Positions 55,017 to 63,582 of a stretch of DNA of 64,000 nucleotides are shown piece by piece. The DNA is from Candidatus Heimdallarchaeota archaeon. GTDB lineage: Archaea; Asgardarchaeota; Heimdallarchaeia; JABLTI01. Within the stretch, counting starts at the first letter, position 1. The number at the start of each line of letters is the position of its first letter. The notes under the pieces were generated by a model. It did no database searches and was not told where the DNA came from. It saw nothing but the letters and a program-made list of their open reading frames with translations. The translations under genes were made by a program, and so were the position numbers. The stretch is from NCBI GenBank assembly GCA_019058275.1, contig JAHLVW010000045.1, forward strand, positions 17,664-81,663, in the 5' to 3' direction.

Positions 55017-56884
55017 GTAATTTTTATTCAATGGTTAAACAAGCTAAAACCTCTTGGGAAAACTTACAAAACCAAAAGAAGCCAGTCATCTACACTGGAG
55101 CAGCATCATGTGGAAGAGCAGCTGGTATATTACCTATAATTGAGGAACTAAAAGATATCTCAAAACAGATACCCATTGACATAGTTGAAGTGGGATGCAT
55201 CGGTCCATGTTATCTAGAACCAATTATAGGTATTCAGAAAAAAGGAACACCAACGATACTATACGGAAATGTTCAAGCAAGGCAAGTAAAAGAGATAGTG
55301 GAAAATTACCTAGTTAAAGGAAACCCACAAGCTGATAAGGCAATTGGTGTGTTGGGAGAAAATGGCAAAGAAGGAATTCCTTCATTTTGGGAACATCCTA
55401 TGTTAAAGAATCAAGTACGTATTGTATTAAGAAATTGTGGCATTATTGATCCAACAAACATTGATCATTATTTAGCAATGGATGGTTATCTTGGTTTAAA
55501 AAACGCATTAGCAATGAGTCCAGATGAAGTAATTAAAGTTGTTACTGATGCTGGCTTACGAGGTAGAGGTGGTGCTGGTTTCCCAACAGGATTAAAATGG
55601 AAATTTACACGAATGGAAAAAGAACCAGAGAAGTATATTATCTGTAATGCAGATGAAGGTGATCCAGGAGCTTTTATGAATCGATCACTAATTGAAGGTG
55701 ATCCACATGCAGTTTTAGAGGGCATGGTAATAGGTGCTTACGCAATTGGAGCTCAGAAGGGGTATGTCTACTGCCGAGCAGAATACCCATTAGCTATAGA
55801 ACGTTTTGAAAAAGCAATAGCAGACATGAAAGAGCGAGGTTTCTTAGGTGAAGATATACTAAATAATGATTTCACTTTTAATATTGAAATCAAAAAAGGT
55901 GCAGGAGCATTCGTCTGTGGTGAAGAAACAGCACTCATAGCTTCTGTTATGGGTGACAGAGGAATGCCAAGACAGAAACCACCATATCCATCACAGCAAG
56001 GAGTTTGGGATAAACCAACGGTAATAAATAACGTAGAAACATTAGGAACAGTTCCAACAATCCTAAGAATGGGTAAGAGTTGGTACAGCAAATTTGGAAC
56101 TGAGCAATCAAAAGGAACGAAAACATTTTCGCTTGTTGGTAAAATAAAACGTCCTGGACTAATTGAGGTACCATTAGGAACCTCATTACGAGAAGTTGTT
56201 TTCAATATAGGTGGTGGGGTTGCTGAAGAGAAGAATTTCAAAGCAATTCAAGTAGGAGGTCCCTCTGGAGGAACAATACCTTCTGCTTTTATCGATGAAC
56301 TGTTAGATTATGAGGAACTTGGTAAATTAGGTGCTATAATGGGATCAGGAGGAATAGTAGTCATCGATGATGAAACATGTGTAGTTGATCTTTCCAGGTA
56401 CTTCCTTAAATTTACAGAAGCCGAATCTTGCGGAAAATGTGTGCCTTGTCGAATTGGTAATAAACAACTTTTAATTTTGCTAGAAAAAATCACTGCTGGT
56501 AATGGAACAATTGATGATTTTGAACTTTTGGAAGAACTAGCTCACACAATATCAGAAGGTTCACTTTGTGGACTTGGAAAAACAGCTCCAAATCCAGTAA
56601 TAACCACTTTGACTTATTTTAGAGATGAATATAGAGCACATGTTTTGGATAGAAAATGTCCTGCAAAAGTATGCAAGGATTTGTTTATTTACCAAGTAGA
56701 TGAAGAAACTTGCATAGGTTGTGAAATATGTAGAAAGATGTGTCCTACCAAAGCAGTTACTGGAGAGAAAAAGCAACCGCATGTAATTGACATATCAAAG
56801 TGTATCAAATGCGATGTTTGTTTCACTAATTGTCCAGCAAAAGCAATTAGGAAAATTGACAGGGTGGAGGTAGAAACATGGTAG
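55013..56884 (+). CDS. NuoF-like NAD(P)H/FMN subunit with extra ferredoxin domains
   Basis: This 623-residue flavoprotein subunit starts with a thioredoxin-like [2Fe-2S] segment (SCGRAAG and CIGPC). The FMN/NADH domain follows: LRGRGGAGFPTGLKW, CNADEGDPGAFMNR and GAGAFVCGEETALI. The N3-type [4Fe-4S] site is ESCGKCVPCRIGNKQ. Two C-terminal [4Fe-4S] motifs are CIGCEICRKMCP and CIKCDVCFTNCP. This arrangement is that of HndC/HydB-type bifurcating complexes, rather than respiratory NuoF. The gene overlaps its neighbours by 4-7 bases. Confidence 0.92.
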   Translation: MSNFYSMVKQAKTSWENLQNQKKPVIYTGAASCGRAAGILPIIEELKDISKQIPIDIVEVGCIGPCYLEPIIGIQKKGTPTILYGNVQARQVKEIVENYLVKGNPQADKAIGVLGENGKEGIPSFWEHPMLKNQVRIVLRNCGIIDPTNIDHYLAMDGYLGLKNALAMSPDEVIKVVTDAGLRGRGGAGFPTGLKWKFTRMEKEPEKYIICNADEGDPGAFMNRSLIEGDPHAVLEGMVIGAYAIGAQKGYVYCRAEYPLAIERFEKAIADMKERGFLGEDILNNDFTFNIEIKKGAGAFVCGEETALIASVMGDRGMPRQKPPYPSQQGVWDKPTVINNVETLGTVPTILRMGKSWYSKFGTEQSKGTKTFSLVGKIKRPGLIEVPLGTSLREVVFNIGGGVAEEKNFKAIQVGGPSGGTIPSAFIDELLDYEELGKLGAIMGSGGIVVIDDETCVVDLSRYFLKFTEAESCGKCVPCRIGNKQLLILLEKITAGNGTIDDFELLEELAHTISEGSLCGLGKTAPNPVITTLTYFRDEYRAHVLDRKCPAKVCKDLFIYQVDEETCIGCEICRKMCPTKAVTGEKKQPHVIDISKCIKCDVCFTNCPAKAIRKIDRVEVETW

Positions 56885-58458
56885 AAAATATGTTAGTCGT
56901 AAATGGCAAACAATTACGCTATGTAGAAGGTAAAACAATTTTAGAAATAGCAAGAGATAATGGGATTCATATTCCCTCTCTTTGTGCTCATGAACGATTG
57001 CCTTCTTTTGGTGCATGTAGATTATGCATGGTAAAAGTTCATGGAACATCCGGATTCATGAATGCCTGCACAACATCTGTGAAACCAGGAATGGTAATAA
57101 CAACAGATAGCTTGGAAATTAAGAAACTTCGAAGATCAATTTTTGAACTCATTCTCTCAGAACATCCTAGTAGTTGTATGATGTGTGATCAAGCAGATCA
57201 TTGTGACAAATTTAATTCAGGTATCATGAAAGCTGGAGTCATTACCGGTTGCAATACTTGCCCAAATAAGGAAATGTGTGAAGTGCGAATTGTTGGTGAT
57301 GAGCTGAACTTCAAAAGCATTCGATTTCCAATGTTCTACAAAGAAATACCCCTCGAGCGAAATGATCCATTCTTTGATCGAGATTATAACTTGTGTATTC
57401 ACTGTGGTAGATGTGTCAGAGTTTGTCAAGATGTCGATGGGGCAAATATTTTAGTCTTTACTAAAAAAGGACATGATACTAAAGTCGGAACTTCTTTTGA
57501 AAAACCTCATATCGAAACAAACTGCAAGTTTTGTGGACAGTGTATTGACGTTTGTCCAACAGGAGCATTATCAGCTAGAGGACAAAAGTGGTATGAATGT
57601 CCTGATGACAAAGTAAGAACTACTTGTATTCTTTGCAAAAAAGGATGCCGATTTGAAATAGACGTAAAATGGGATCGAATGGTTGGCATGCGTCCGGATC
57701 CTGATTACAAAACACTAGAGACTGGCATATGTGTAAAGGGACGATTCTGTTTACCAGTGATGTTAAACAATGTCGATCGATTGCGTTTTCCAAGAGTTAT
57801 GAAGAATTTCAAACTTTACCCAACAAATTGGGATGAGGTAGCTGTCCATGTGGCAGAAGTAATTGAGAGGTATCCATCATCAAAGATTGCTCTTTACTTA
57901 TCAAATTTCTTGATTAATGAAGCAGAATATGTTTTTAGAAAATTCGCAAATCAACTTGAAATAACTAACATCTTCACCAAACCAGAAGACTTAGCACAAA
58001 TAGACAAGAAAGGAATAAAAGTCCTTTACACGACAGAAGGATTGCCAAAGCTGAACAAATACAAATCATTAGAGCATATTATTTTCCAAGAAATATTTCC
58101 AGCAGATGGATATGAACATGCTGAAGTAATTCTACCTGCAGCTGCGTTCACTGAGGAATTTGGAACTTATATAACCGAAAGAGGACCAATGCCTCTACAA
58201 AAAATCGTAAAAGCTCCTGATCTAGCTCTCGAAGATTGGAAGATAGTTGTAAAGATTGCTAGAGAATTAGCTCTGACAGGATTCGATTTCCTAGATACAG
58301 ATGAAATAGACCAGGAAATTGGCAGAGTACATTATCGACCAGAAATAAAACCAGTAGGTGAGTACTATTTAAAATATCGTGGTACTCCAATTGCTGAAAA
58401 AGTGCCTGATTTCGACCTTCTTCTAAGGTATAGAAAAGGTAGGGAGAAAATGTGGTGA
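56878..58458 (+). CDS. NuoG/HydA-like iron-sulfur subunit, truncated molybdopterin-type domain
   Basis: This 526-residue protein has a [2Fe-2S] domain (CAHERLPSFGACRLC), the His-Cys3 site HPSSCMMCDQADHC, two [4Fe-4S] motifs (CIHCGRCVRVCQ and CKFCGQCIDVCP), then the Mo-family [4Fe-4S] segment TTCILCKKGC with GICVKGRFCL. Only a short remnant of the molybdopterin domain follows (EVILPAAAFTEEFGTYITE). It lacks the H-cluster cysteines, so it is not an [FeFe] hydrogenase. It would wire electrons between the flavin subunits of the complex. The gene overlaps both neighbours. Confidence 0.88.
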   Translation: MVENMLVVNGKQLRYVEGKTILEIARDNGIHIPSLCAHERLPSFGACRLCMVKVHGTSGFMNACTTSVKPGMVITTDSLEIKKLRRSIFELILSEHPSSCMMCDQADHCDKFNSGIMKAGVITGCNTCPNKEMCEVRIVGDELNFKSIRFPMFYKEIPLERNDPFFDRDYNLCIHCGRCVRVCQDVDGANILVFTKKGHDTKVGTSFEKPHIETNCKFCGQCIDVCPTGALSARGQKWYECPDDKVRTTCILCKKGCRFEIDVKWDRMVGMRPDPDYKTLETGICVKGRFCLPVMLNNVDRLRFPRVMKNFKLYPTNWDEVAVHVAEVIERYPSSKIALYLSNFLINEAEYVFRKFANQLEITNIFTKPEDLAQIDKKGIKVLYTTEGLPKLNKYKSLEHIIFQEIFPADGYEHAEVILPAAAFTEEFGTYITERGPMPLQKIVKAPDLALEDWKIVVKIARELALTGFDFLDTDEIDQEIGRVHYRPEIKPVGEYYLKYRGTPIAEKVPDFDLLLRYRKGREKMW

Positions 58459-59324
58459 TAAAGATGTACCAAATCGTAGATAAAATTGAGGAAGCACCAA
58501 ATGTACACAGATTAATAATACATGAACCAATGATTGCAGAAAAAGCTCAACCAGGGCAATTTGTAATCATAATGTCAGATGAGAAGGGTGAACGTGTTCC
58601 TATGTCCATAGCAAGTACAGAGAAAAATACTTTCACAATATTCCTCCTTGAATTAGGTATATCTTCTGCAAAAATTGCGAATCTGAAAAAAGGTGATGAC
58701 CTTTACTGTGTAGTTGGACCACTTGGTATGCCATCAAAGATAGAAAACTATGGACGAGTAGTACTTGGAGGAGGATGCTATGGTATTGGAGCAATATACC
58801 CAATAGCCAAGGCATTAAAAGAAGCAGGGAATCATGTGACTAGTATTCTTGAAGCAAGAAACAAATACCTACTCTATTATCAAAAGGAACTGGAAGCAGT
58901 ATCAGATGAAGTATATATTGCTACTTCAGATGGTTCAGTCGGAACTAAAGGACATGTGCAAGATGTTCTTGTGAATCTAATAAGAGACGATCATCAATAC
59001 GACCATGCAAAATTCATTGGCTGTACTTATATGATGATGAATTGTGCACACATTACACACCCTTATAAGATTCCAACAATGGTTAGCTTGAATACTATCA
59101 TGCTTGATGCGACAGGAATGTGCGGTTGTTGTAGGGTCACAGTCGACGGTGACACTAAATTTGCTTGTGTTGATGGTCCAGAATTTGATGGTCATTTAGT
59201 GAACTGGAATGAACTAATGATGAGAAAGAAATCTTACCATGAAGAAGAGATGATTTCCTATCAAACGGGTCCACACGTCTGTAGAGCACTTCTAGAAATA
59301 AACTTTGGTGAGAACATTGAGTGA
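58452..59324 (+). CDS. Ferredoxin-NAD(P) reductase-like subunit (NfnA/HydG/SudB-like)
   Basis: This 290-residue protein has an FAD-binding barrel (AQPGQFVIIMSDEKGERVPM) and an NAD(P)-binding half (LGGGCYGIGAIYPIAKALKE). Near the C terminus CGCCRVTVDGDTKFACVDG binds a [2Fe-2S] cluster. It fits the small subunit of NADH-dependent ferredoxin:NADP oxidoreductase (NfnA) or sulfide dehydrogenase SudB. The start is a GTG after AGGGAG, overlapping the previous stop; an ATG at 58464 is possible. Its usual partner, an NfnB-like protein, is the next gene. Confidence 0.88.
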   Translation: MVIKMYQIVDKIEEAPNVHRLIIHEPMIAEKAQPGQFVIIMSDEKGERVPMSIASTEKNTFTIFLLELGISSAKIANLKKGDDLYCVVGPLGMPSKIENYGRVVLGGGCYGIGAIYPIAKALKEAGNHVTSILEARNKYLLYYQKELEAVSDEVYIATSDGSVGTKGHVQDVLVNLIRDDHQYDHAKFIGCTYMMMNCAHITHPYKIPTMVSLNTIMLDATGMCGCCRVTVDGDTKFACVDGPEFDGHLVNWNELMMRKKSYHEEEMISYQTGPHVCRALLEINFGENIE

Positions 59325-60951
59325 AAAGAAGAAACCTACAACTGAAGAGAAGAAGCTCATAAAAACAGATGCTAAGCCTAGTACAAAGGAAAAGAAAGCT
59401 AAGCCCAAACTTAAGAAACCAACAACAATCAAGAAAGAACCAACGAAAACACCTGAGAAAGCTAGTGATAGAGAAAAAAAGAAGCGCCCACCAAGACCAC
59501 CTCGTGCGAAAATGAATGAGCAACCACCAGAAATCAGGGTTAAGAATTTTGAGGAAGTTCCCTATGGTTTAACTCCTGAACAAGCAAAAATCGAAGCATC
59601 ACGATGTATTCAATGTAAAAAACCAAAATGTGTAGAAGGTTGCCCTGTTGGTGTTAAAATCCCTGAATTTATAGCTTTAATCGCTGATGGTAAATTTGTT
59701 GAAGCTGCTTGTAAAATTAAAGAAACGAATGTTTTACCTGCGGTTTGTGGTCGGGTTTGCCCACAAGAGACTCAATGTGAGGAAACATGTGTCCTTGCAA
59801 GACGCAGTGAACCTGTTGCAATTGGTTGGTTAGAGAAATTCTGTGCTGATTTTGAAAGACTAGGTGGACACATTAAACTTCCAAAGAAACAGAAACCCAA
59901 TAGAAAGAAAATTGCTATTATTGGATCTGGACCTGCTGGTTTGACTGTAGCAGGTGATCTTACACTACTCGGTTATTCAGTAACAATATTTGAAGCATTT
60001 CATAAGGGTGGAGGTGTCCTTGTATACGGCATTCCAGAATTTCGACTACCTAAGGAAATAGTCGAAAAAGAGATTCATTACTTAGAACGTCTTGGTGTTA
60101 CTATTAAATACAATCATGTTATTGGTAGGTGTAAATCAATTGATGAGCTCTTTACAAGAGATGGTTTTGATACAGTATTTATTGGTGTTGGAGCAGGCTT
60201 ACCAAGATTCATGAATATGCCTGGTGAAAATCTAACTGGTGTCTATTCTGCAAACGAATACCTTACAAGATCAAATCTTATGAAAGCATACCTCTTTCCG
60301 GATTATAATACACCAATTAGAAAAGGTCGAAGTGTTACAGTAGTTGGTGGGGGTAATGTTGCTATGGATTGTGCAAGAACAGCAATGAGATTAGGTTCAT
60401 CAAAAGTCACATTAGTATATCGAAGAGCAAGAGAGCAAATGCCTGCTAGGTTAGAAGAAATTCACCACGCAGAAGAAGAAGGCATAATTTTAAGATTATT
60501 ATCCAATCCAGTTGAAATCATTGGTGATGAAAAAGGTCGTGTGACAAAGATCAAGTGTCAAAGATATGAACTAGGAGAACCTGATGATTCAGGAAGAAGA
60601 CGACCCGTTCCAATAGAAAATGATTATTTTGAGTATGATACTGATTTAGTTATAATAGCTATTGGAAATAATTCAAATCCATTGATCGCTGCTACGACAC
60701 CTGATATTAAAACAAACAAATGGGGAAATATTGTAGTTGATGACTTAGGAAGAACTAGCAAAAAGTACGTCTATGCTGCAGGAGACATAGTTACAGGTGC
60801 AGCAACTGTAATTTCAGCAATGGGTGGAGCACGACAAGCTGCAATAGGCATCCATTATGATTTGACAGGACATATAGATCCTGAAATACCAACTGCTTGT
60901 GAAATGCCTGATGAGTGGTTAGATGAAGAAGAAAAACCTAAAGCTAATTAG
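59317..60951 (+). CDS. GltD/NfnB-like FAD/NAD(P) subunit with basic N-terminal extension
   Basis: This subunit of about 544 residues has the glutamate-synthase small-subunit plan. It has SRCIQCKKPKCVEGCPVG and CGRVCPQETQCEETC for [4Fe-4S] clusters, then FAD site IGSGPAGLTVAGDLTLLG, NAD(P) site VVGGGNVAMDCARTAMRLG and the closing DIVTGAATVISAMGGAR. Residues up to about 70 are a Lys/Pro-rich extension (KKPTTEEKK style) not found in ordinary NfnB or GltD. I start at the TTG at 59317, after GGTGAG. With the previous gene it forms an NfnAB-like pair attached to a NuoEFG-like set. Confidence 0.9.
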   Translation: MSEKKKPTTEEKKLIKTDAKPSTKEKKAKPKLKKPTTIKKEPTKTPEKASDREKKKRPPRPPRAKMNEQPPEIRVKNFEEVPYGLTPEQAKIEASRCIQCKKPKCVEGCPVGVKIPEFIALIADGKFVEAACKIKETNVLPAVCGRVCPQETQCEETCVLARRSEPVAIGWLEKFCADFERLGGHIKLPKKQKPNRKKIAIIGSGPAGLTVAGDLTLLGYSVTIFEAFHKGGGVLVYGIPEFRLPKEIVEKEIHYLERLGVTIKYNHVIGRCKSIDELFTRDGFDTVFIGVGAGLPRFMNMPGENLTGVYSANEYLTRSNLMKAYLFPDYNTPIRKGRSVTVVGGGNVAMDCARTAMRLGSSKVTLVYRRAREQMPARLEEIHHAEEEGIILRLLSNPVEIIGDEKGRVTKIKCQRYELGEPDDSGRRRPVPIENDYFEYDTDLVIIAIGNNSNPLIAATTPDIKTNKWGNIVVDDLGRTSKKYVYAAGDIVTGAATVISAMGGARQAAIGIHYDLTGHIDPEIPTACEMPDEWLDEEEKPKAN

Positions 60952-60956
60952 TAAGT

Positions 60957-60998
60957 CATAAGAGATATTCTTATGTCATTACCAACTTTTTTATTTTT
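60957..60998 (+). terminator. Hairpin and T-run after the electron-transfer operon
   Basis: CATAAGA and TCTTATG form a perfect 7-bp stem with loop GATAT, followed shortly by CTTTTTTATTTTT. It lies 6 bases after the last operon gene. Confidence 0.6.
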
Positions 60999-61172
60999 AA
61001 TGAGGGTTTAAAGTGCTAGGTTCAGCTACTCTTGATGCAAAGTTTTGGTTTTATTTTTTCAATGCAATTCTCTTAATTATTCATGAGATTGATTCGGGAT
61101 GTTGGAAGGAATAGGAAATATTCAATATTCATGAGGGAATTATTGGATTTTTATTACTACACATTCCAATCC

Positions 61173-61330
61173 AGTCTGTTATTTTGTCCTCACTGTAACA
61201 AAAGCAATACAAAAGGGAATGTTGTCAAATTCATTGTCACAAACCAAAAAGGGGAAACTGGTAATTTAATGCTAAGTCCTTATTTGAATCTGTTTACAAA
61301 CAAGTCAACTATTGAGTTTAATGGTTTTAA
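61173..61330 (+). pseudogene. Fragment of a third zinc-ribbon gene copy
   Basis: The translation LLFCPHCNKSNTKGNVVKF through MLSPYLNLFTNKSTIEF matches residues of roughly 142-191 of the protein at 53623-54411 with few changes, and the DNA is close to identical over long stretches. The open frame from 61083 joins this to unrelated upstream sequence and stops at 61343, so the copy lacks the rest of its modules. It is a recent partial duplication placed after the operon. Confidence 0.75.
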
Positions 61331-61339
61331 TTTAAATAA

Positions 61340-62113
61340 CTAGAAAGGATAAATAGCATTTTTTTCTAGAAAATTTATTGATTCTTCAATTTTTTTTAGA
61401 TCAGAGACTTCCAATACAACAACAGGATTTTGACAATAATCTTGAACTAATGCATTAAAGAGTTTCCAATCAACGTTACCTTGACCCGGAGAATTTTCTT
61501 CATCTTTTTCTCCATCATTATCGTTTATATGTATGTAAACAATGTTATCGTTTAGAACTTCAAACCATTTTTTCATAGGCACTCTAGAGAATACATTACA
61601 ATGTCCAGTATCAAAACAAACTTTCAATTTTGAAGAATTAACACCAAAAATTACTTCAGCTAACCATTTTGGTGTATAATCCCACATATTCTCAAGTAAA
61701 ATTGTGAAATTATAATTATCAACTATACTTGACCAAAACTCAATGTGATTCTTGACCCAATTTTTATAATAACTTTCACTTCCCATCATTGGATAATAGT
61801 TTGTATGAAAAACAATGAATTTTGTTTCCAATTTTTGAGCAATTTCTAGACATTGTTGAATTCTTTCAATTGAAACTTGTTTTATCTTACTATCAGGACT
61901 GTTTATGTATAAATCAAAAACTGCTCCATGCATCGAATAATACAAATTTTTATCAACTTCATTTGTTAGATATTCTCTAAGAATATTTTGATAATTAGTA
62001 TCAAGTATTTTTGGGAACGCAAAATCAATAATCTCAAAAGCAAAGTTTCTTTCATTTATGAGATTATAGTATTTTGCCAATGAATTATAAGGTTGTATAA
62101 GAATTTTTGACAT
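61340..62113 (-). CDS. TIM-barrel sugar isomerase/endonuclease IV-like protein
   Basis: This 257-residue protein matches the xylose-isomerase-like/AP endonuclease 2 fold. Metal-ligand segments appear in order: FIVFHTNYYP, ILLENMWDY (Glu), CFDTGHCNVFSR (Asp and His), YIHINDNDGEKD (His), GQGNVDWKLF and VLEVSD (Glu). Such proteins are sugar-phosphate isomerases or epimerases, or AP endonucleases; the sequence fits a sugar enzyme better, as DNA-contact motifs are not evident. It starts with MSKILIQPYNSLAKYYN and stands alone. Confidence 0.8.
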   Translation of the reverse strand: MSKILIQPYNSLAKYYNLINERNFAFEIIDFAFPKILDTNYQNILREYLTNEVDKNLYYSMHGAVFDLYINSPDSKIKQVSIERIQQCLEIAQKLETKFIVFHTNYYPMMGSESYYKNWVKNHIEFWSSIVDNYNFTILLENMWDYTPKWLAEVIFGVNSSKLKVCFDTGHCNVFSRVPMKKWFEVLNDNIVYIHINDNDGEKDEENSPGQGNVDWKLFNALVQDYCQNPVVVLEVSDLKKIEESINFLEKNAIYPF

Positions 62114-62214
62114 ATATAGAATAACTCATTTGAGTTAAAAAATAATTAGATTATTGATGATTTATAGATTACACGAGTAACCAACAAAACCAACTAATTT
62201 AATTAAATGTCTGA

Positions 62215-62376
62215 TTAAAAGTTAAATAGTTTTTTAGCATTTCTCGAGATAATTTTAGCAAATTCATTTAAACTTATACTTTTGAAAGAAGCTAAGTTCA
62301 TAGCAATTTTCTCCAATTCATAAATAAAGAGTAAAGCAAACTTACATTTTTGATCATCTTGAATAGCTTTGATCAA
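62215..62376 (-). CDS. Possible small ORF downstream of the membrane protein
   Basis: A 53-codon frame starting at TTG begins 5 bases after the stop of the upstream gene. The peptide is amphipathic and plausible as protein (FALLFIYELEKIAM, NEFAKIISRNAKKLF). It could be a small co-transcribed gene or the tail of a decayed one. No family is recognised. It fills most of the 268-base gap 62114-62381. Confidence 0.3.
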   Translation of the reverse strand: MIKAIQDDQKCKFALLFIYELEKIAMNLASFKSISLNEFAKIISRNAKKLFNF

Positions 62377-62381
62377 TAATA

Positions 62382-63065
62382 CTATTCATAACCGTAATCA
62401 ATCCAAGCTTTTTTCATATCAGGATTTTTATCGAGGTATGAATCAACAAGCTCTTTTGGCACTCTATTAAATGGACAAGAGAAATTAACACATTTAGTAC
62501 ATATTCGTGTAAATAGGAAAGTAAAACCAAAAATCAAACCAATTACAGAAGCTCCAATCAAGGTTATTAGTGTAATGAAAATGGATTTATCAAATGGTGT
62601 AGTAGTTGCTACAATAACAATACTTGGGACCTGTGCAAGAAGCAGTAAGGTTACGAATAATATGAATCCAATAGTTAATAGCACTCTTTCAAAAGTGTTC
62701 ATTGGTTCGGGGTGATATTTGAAGAATTTTATGAAACCATGGTTAGCCAAACAGTGAAGCATAAGACCATCTCGAGAGTAGTAGGGACAATGACTGCAAA
62801 GAATTCTAGTCTCAACAATAAAGAAAACTGCAAAATAACCAATTAAAACTCCAAGTCTCCACCAACCTCCAGTGAAAACAGAACCAACGATAACTCCTCC
62901 AAAAATTATGAGTAATGCAGGACTCATAATATATAAGAAACGGAGAACATGCTGTCGTTTCCATCGGCAATCCAATTTGATGTTATTAGCACATCCTTCA
63001 CAAAGGGATTCATCTTGCCATGTGCAACAAACTTGATAGGTTTTCTCTGAGGAACCATTACTAAT
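62382..63065 (-). CDS. Cysteine-rich multi-helix membrane protein, copy A
   Basis: This 227-residue protein has an N-terminal Cys motif of spacing C-x7-C-x2-C-x7-C (Cys14, 22, 25, 33), four membrane helices in two pairs, a central CSHCPYYSRDGLMLHC and a late CTKCVNFSCPFN. Its neighbour at 63583 keeps the same N-terminal spacing, showing that the coding region extends past the first obvious start (TTG at 62975). Upstream the frame has no ATG, GTG or TTG; an ATT at 63065 after GGAGAG is the best start, an uncommon codon. The role is unknown; iron-sulfur or zinc binding at the membrane is likely. Confidence 0.65.
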   Translation of the reverse strand: MSNGSSEKTYQVCCTWQDESLCEGCANNIKLDCRWKRQHVLRFLYIMSPALLIIFGGVIVGSVFTGGWWRLGVLIGYFAVFFIVETRILCSHCPYYSRDGLMLHCLANHGFIKFFKYHPEPMNTFERVLLTIGFILFVTLLLLAQVPSIVIVATTTPFDKSIFITLITLIGASVIGLIFGFTFLFTRICTKCVNFSCPFNRVPKELVDSYLDKNPDMKKAWIDYGYE

Positions 63066-63151
63066 CTTTCTGAACTCTCCAAAAATAAATTAATAAAACA
63101 ATATGGTATACAGATATTAACTTTTTTCAAACTAGTTTGTAAGTGGTATTA

Positions 63152-63199
63152 ATGACTGAAACATGTAAACTTATTATTGTGTATCATACTCTCGCATAA
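63152..63199 (+). pseudogene. 5' fragment of the cysteine-rich membrane protein family
   Basis: The 15 codons MTETCKLIIVYHT and following match the start of the protein at 63583 (MTKTSKSVIAYHK), and the bases before the ATG also agree (AGTGGT then TAATGAC). The frame then stops at TAA. This is a truncated copy of the 5' end of that gene family. Confidence 0.6.
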
Positions 63200-63399
63200 C
63201 TAATCCAAACAAGACCCATTAAAGCTAAGAATGGAGCCATGAGTATAAAACCTATTAGACTAACTAACGATATGCCATAAGATAGTCCCACAGCAACAAG
63301 AATGAAGCCTATAAAAGCGAAAAATCCTAAGATAATTGCTATAATAATGAAAATCTTGCGTGTTTTTTCCATTTGATTAAATTTTTCTATTAAATTCAT
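63184..63399 (-). CDS. Small two-helix membrane protein
   Basis: This 71-residue protein has a charged start (MNLIEKFNQMEKTRK) and two long hydrophobic helices (about 16-38 and 43-66). It ends within the fragment at 63152-63199. The fold suggests a small integral membrane protein, with no motif that tells its role. GGAAAGGGATAG precedes the ATG as a ribosome site. Confidence 0.5.
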   Translation of the reverse strand: MNLIEKFNQMEKTRKIFIIIAIILGFFAFIGFILVAVGLSYGISLVSLIGFILMAPFLALMGLVWISYARV

Positions 63400-63582
63400 A
63401 TCTATCCCTTTCCATATGGAAAACTCAATTTAAGTACAAATAAACCTATTTAGTATTTAGAGTTTGGGGAATTAAAAAATGGATAAGTGTATTCATTAGA
63501 TGATAATTGAGAAGGCAAATTAATAAAATAGTTAGAGTATTCAAAAAGTAAATTCATTGAAATTTGGATACAAGTGGTTCTA

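Noticed and set aside
56878..58458. [FeFe] hydrogenase large subunit
   Set aside because: The N-terminal clusters are similar, but the H-cluster cysteine motifs are missing and a short molybdopterin-type remnant follows instead.
54405..60951. Respiratory complex I
   Set aside because: No membrane subunits or NuoBCDI genes are present, and NfnA/NfnB-like subunits complete the operon.
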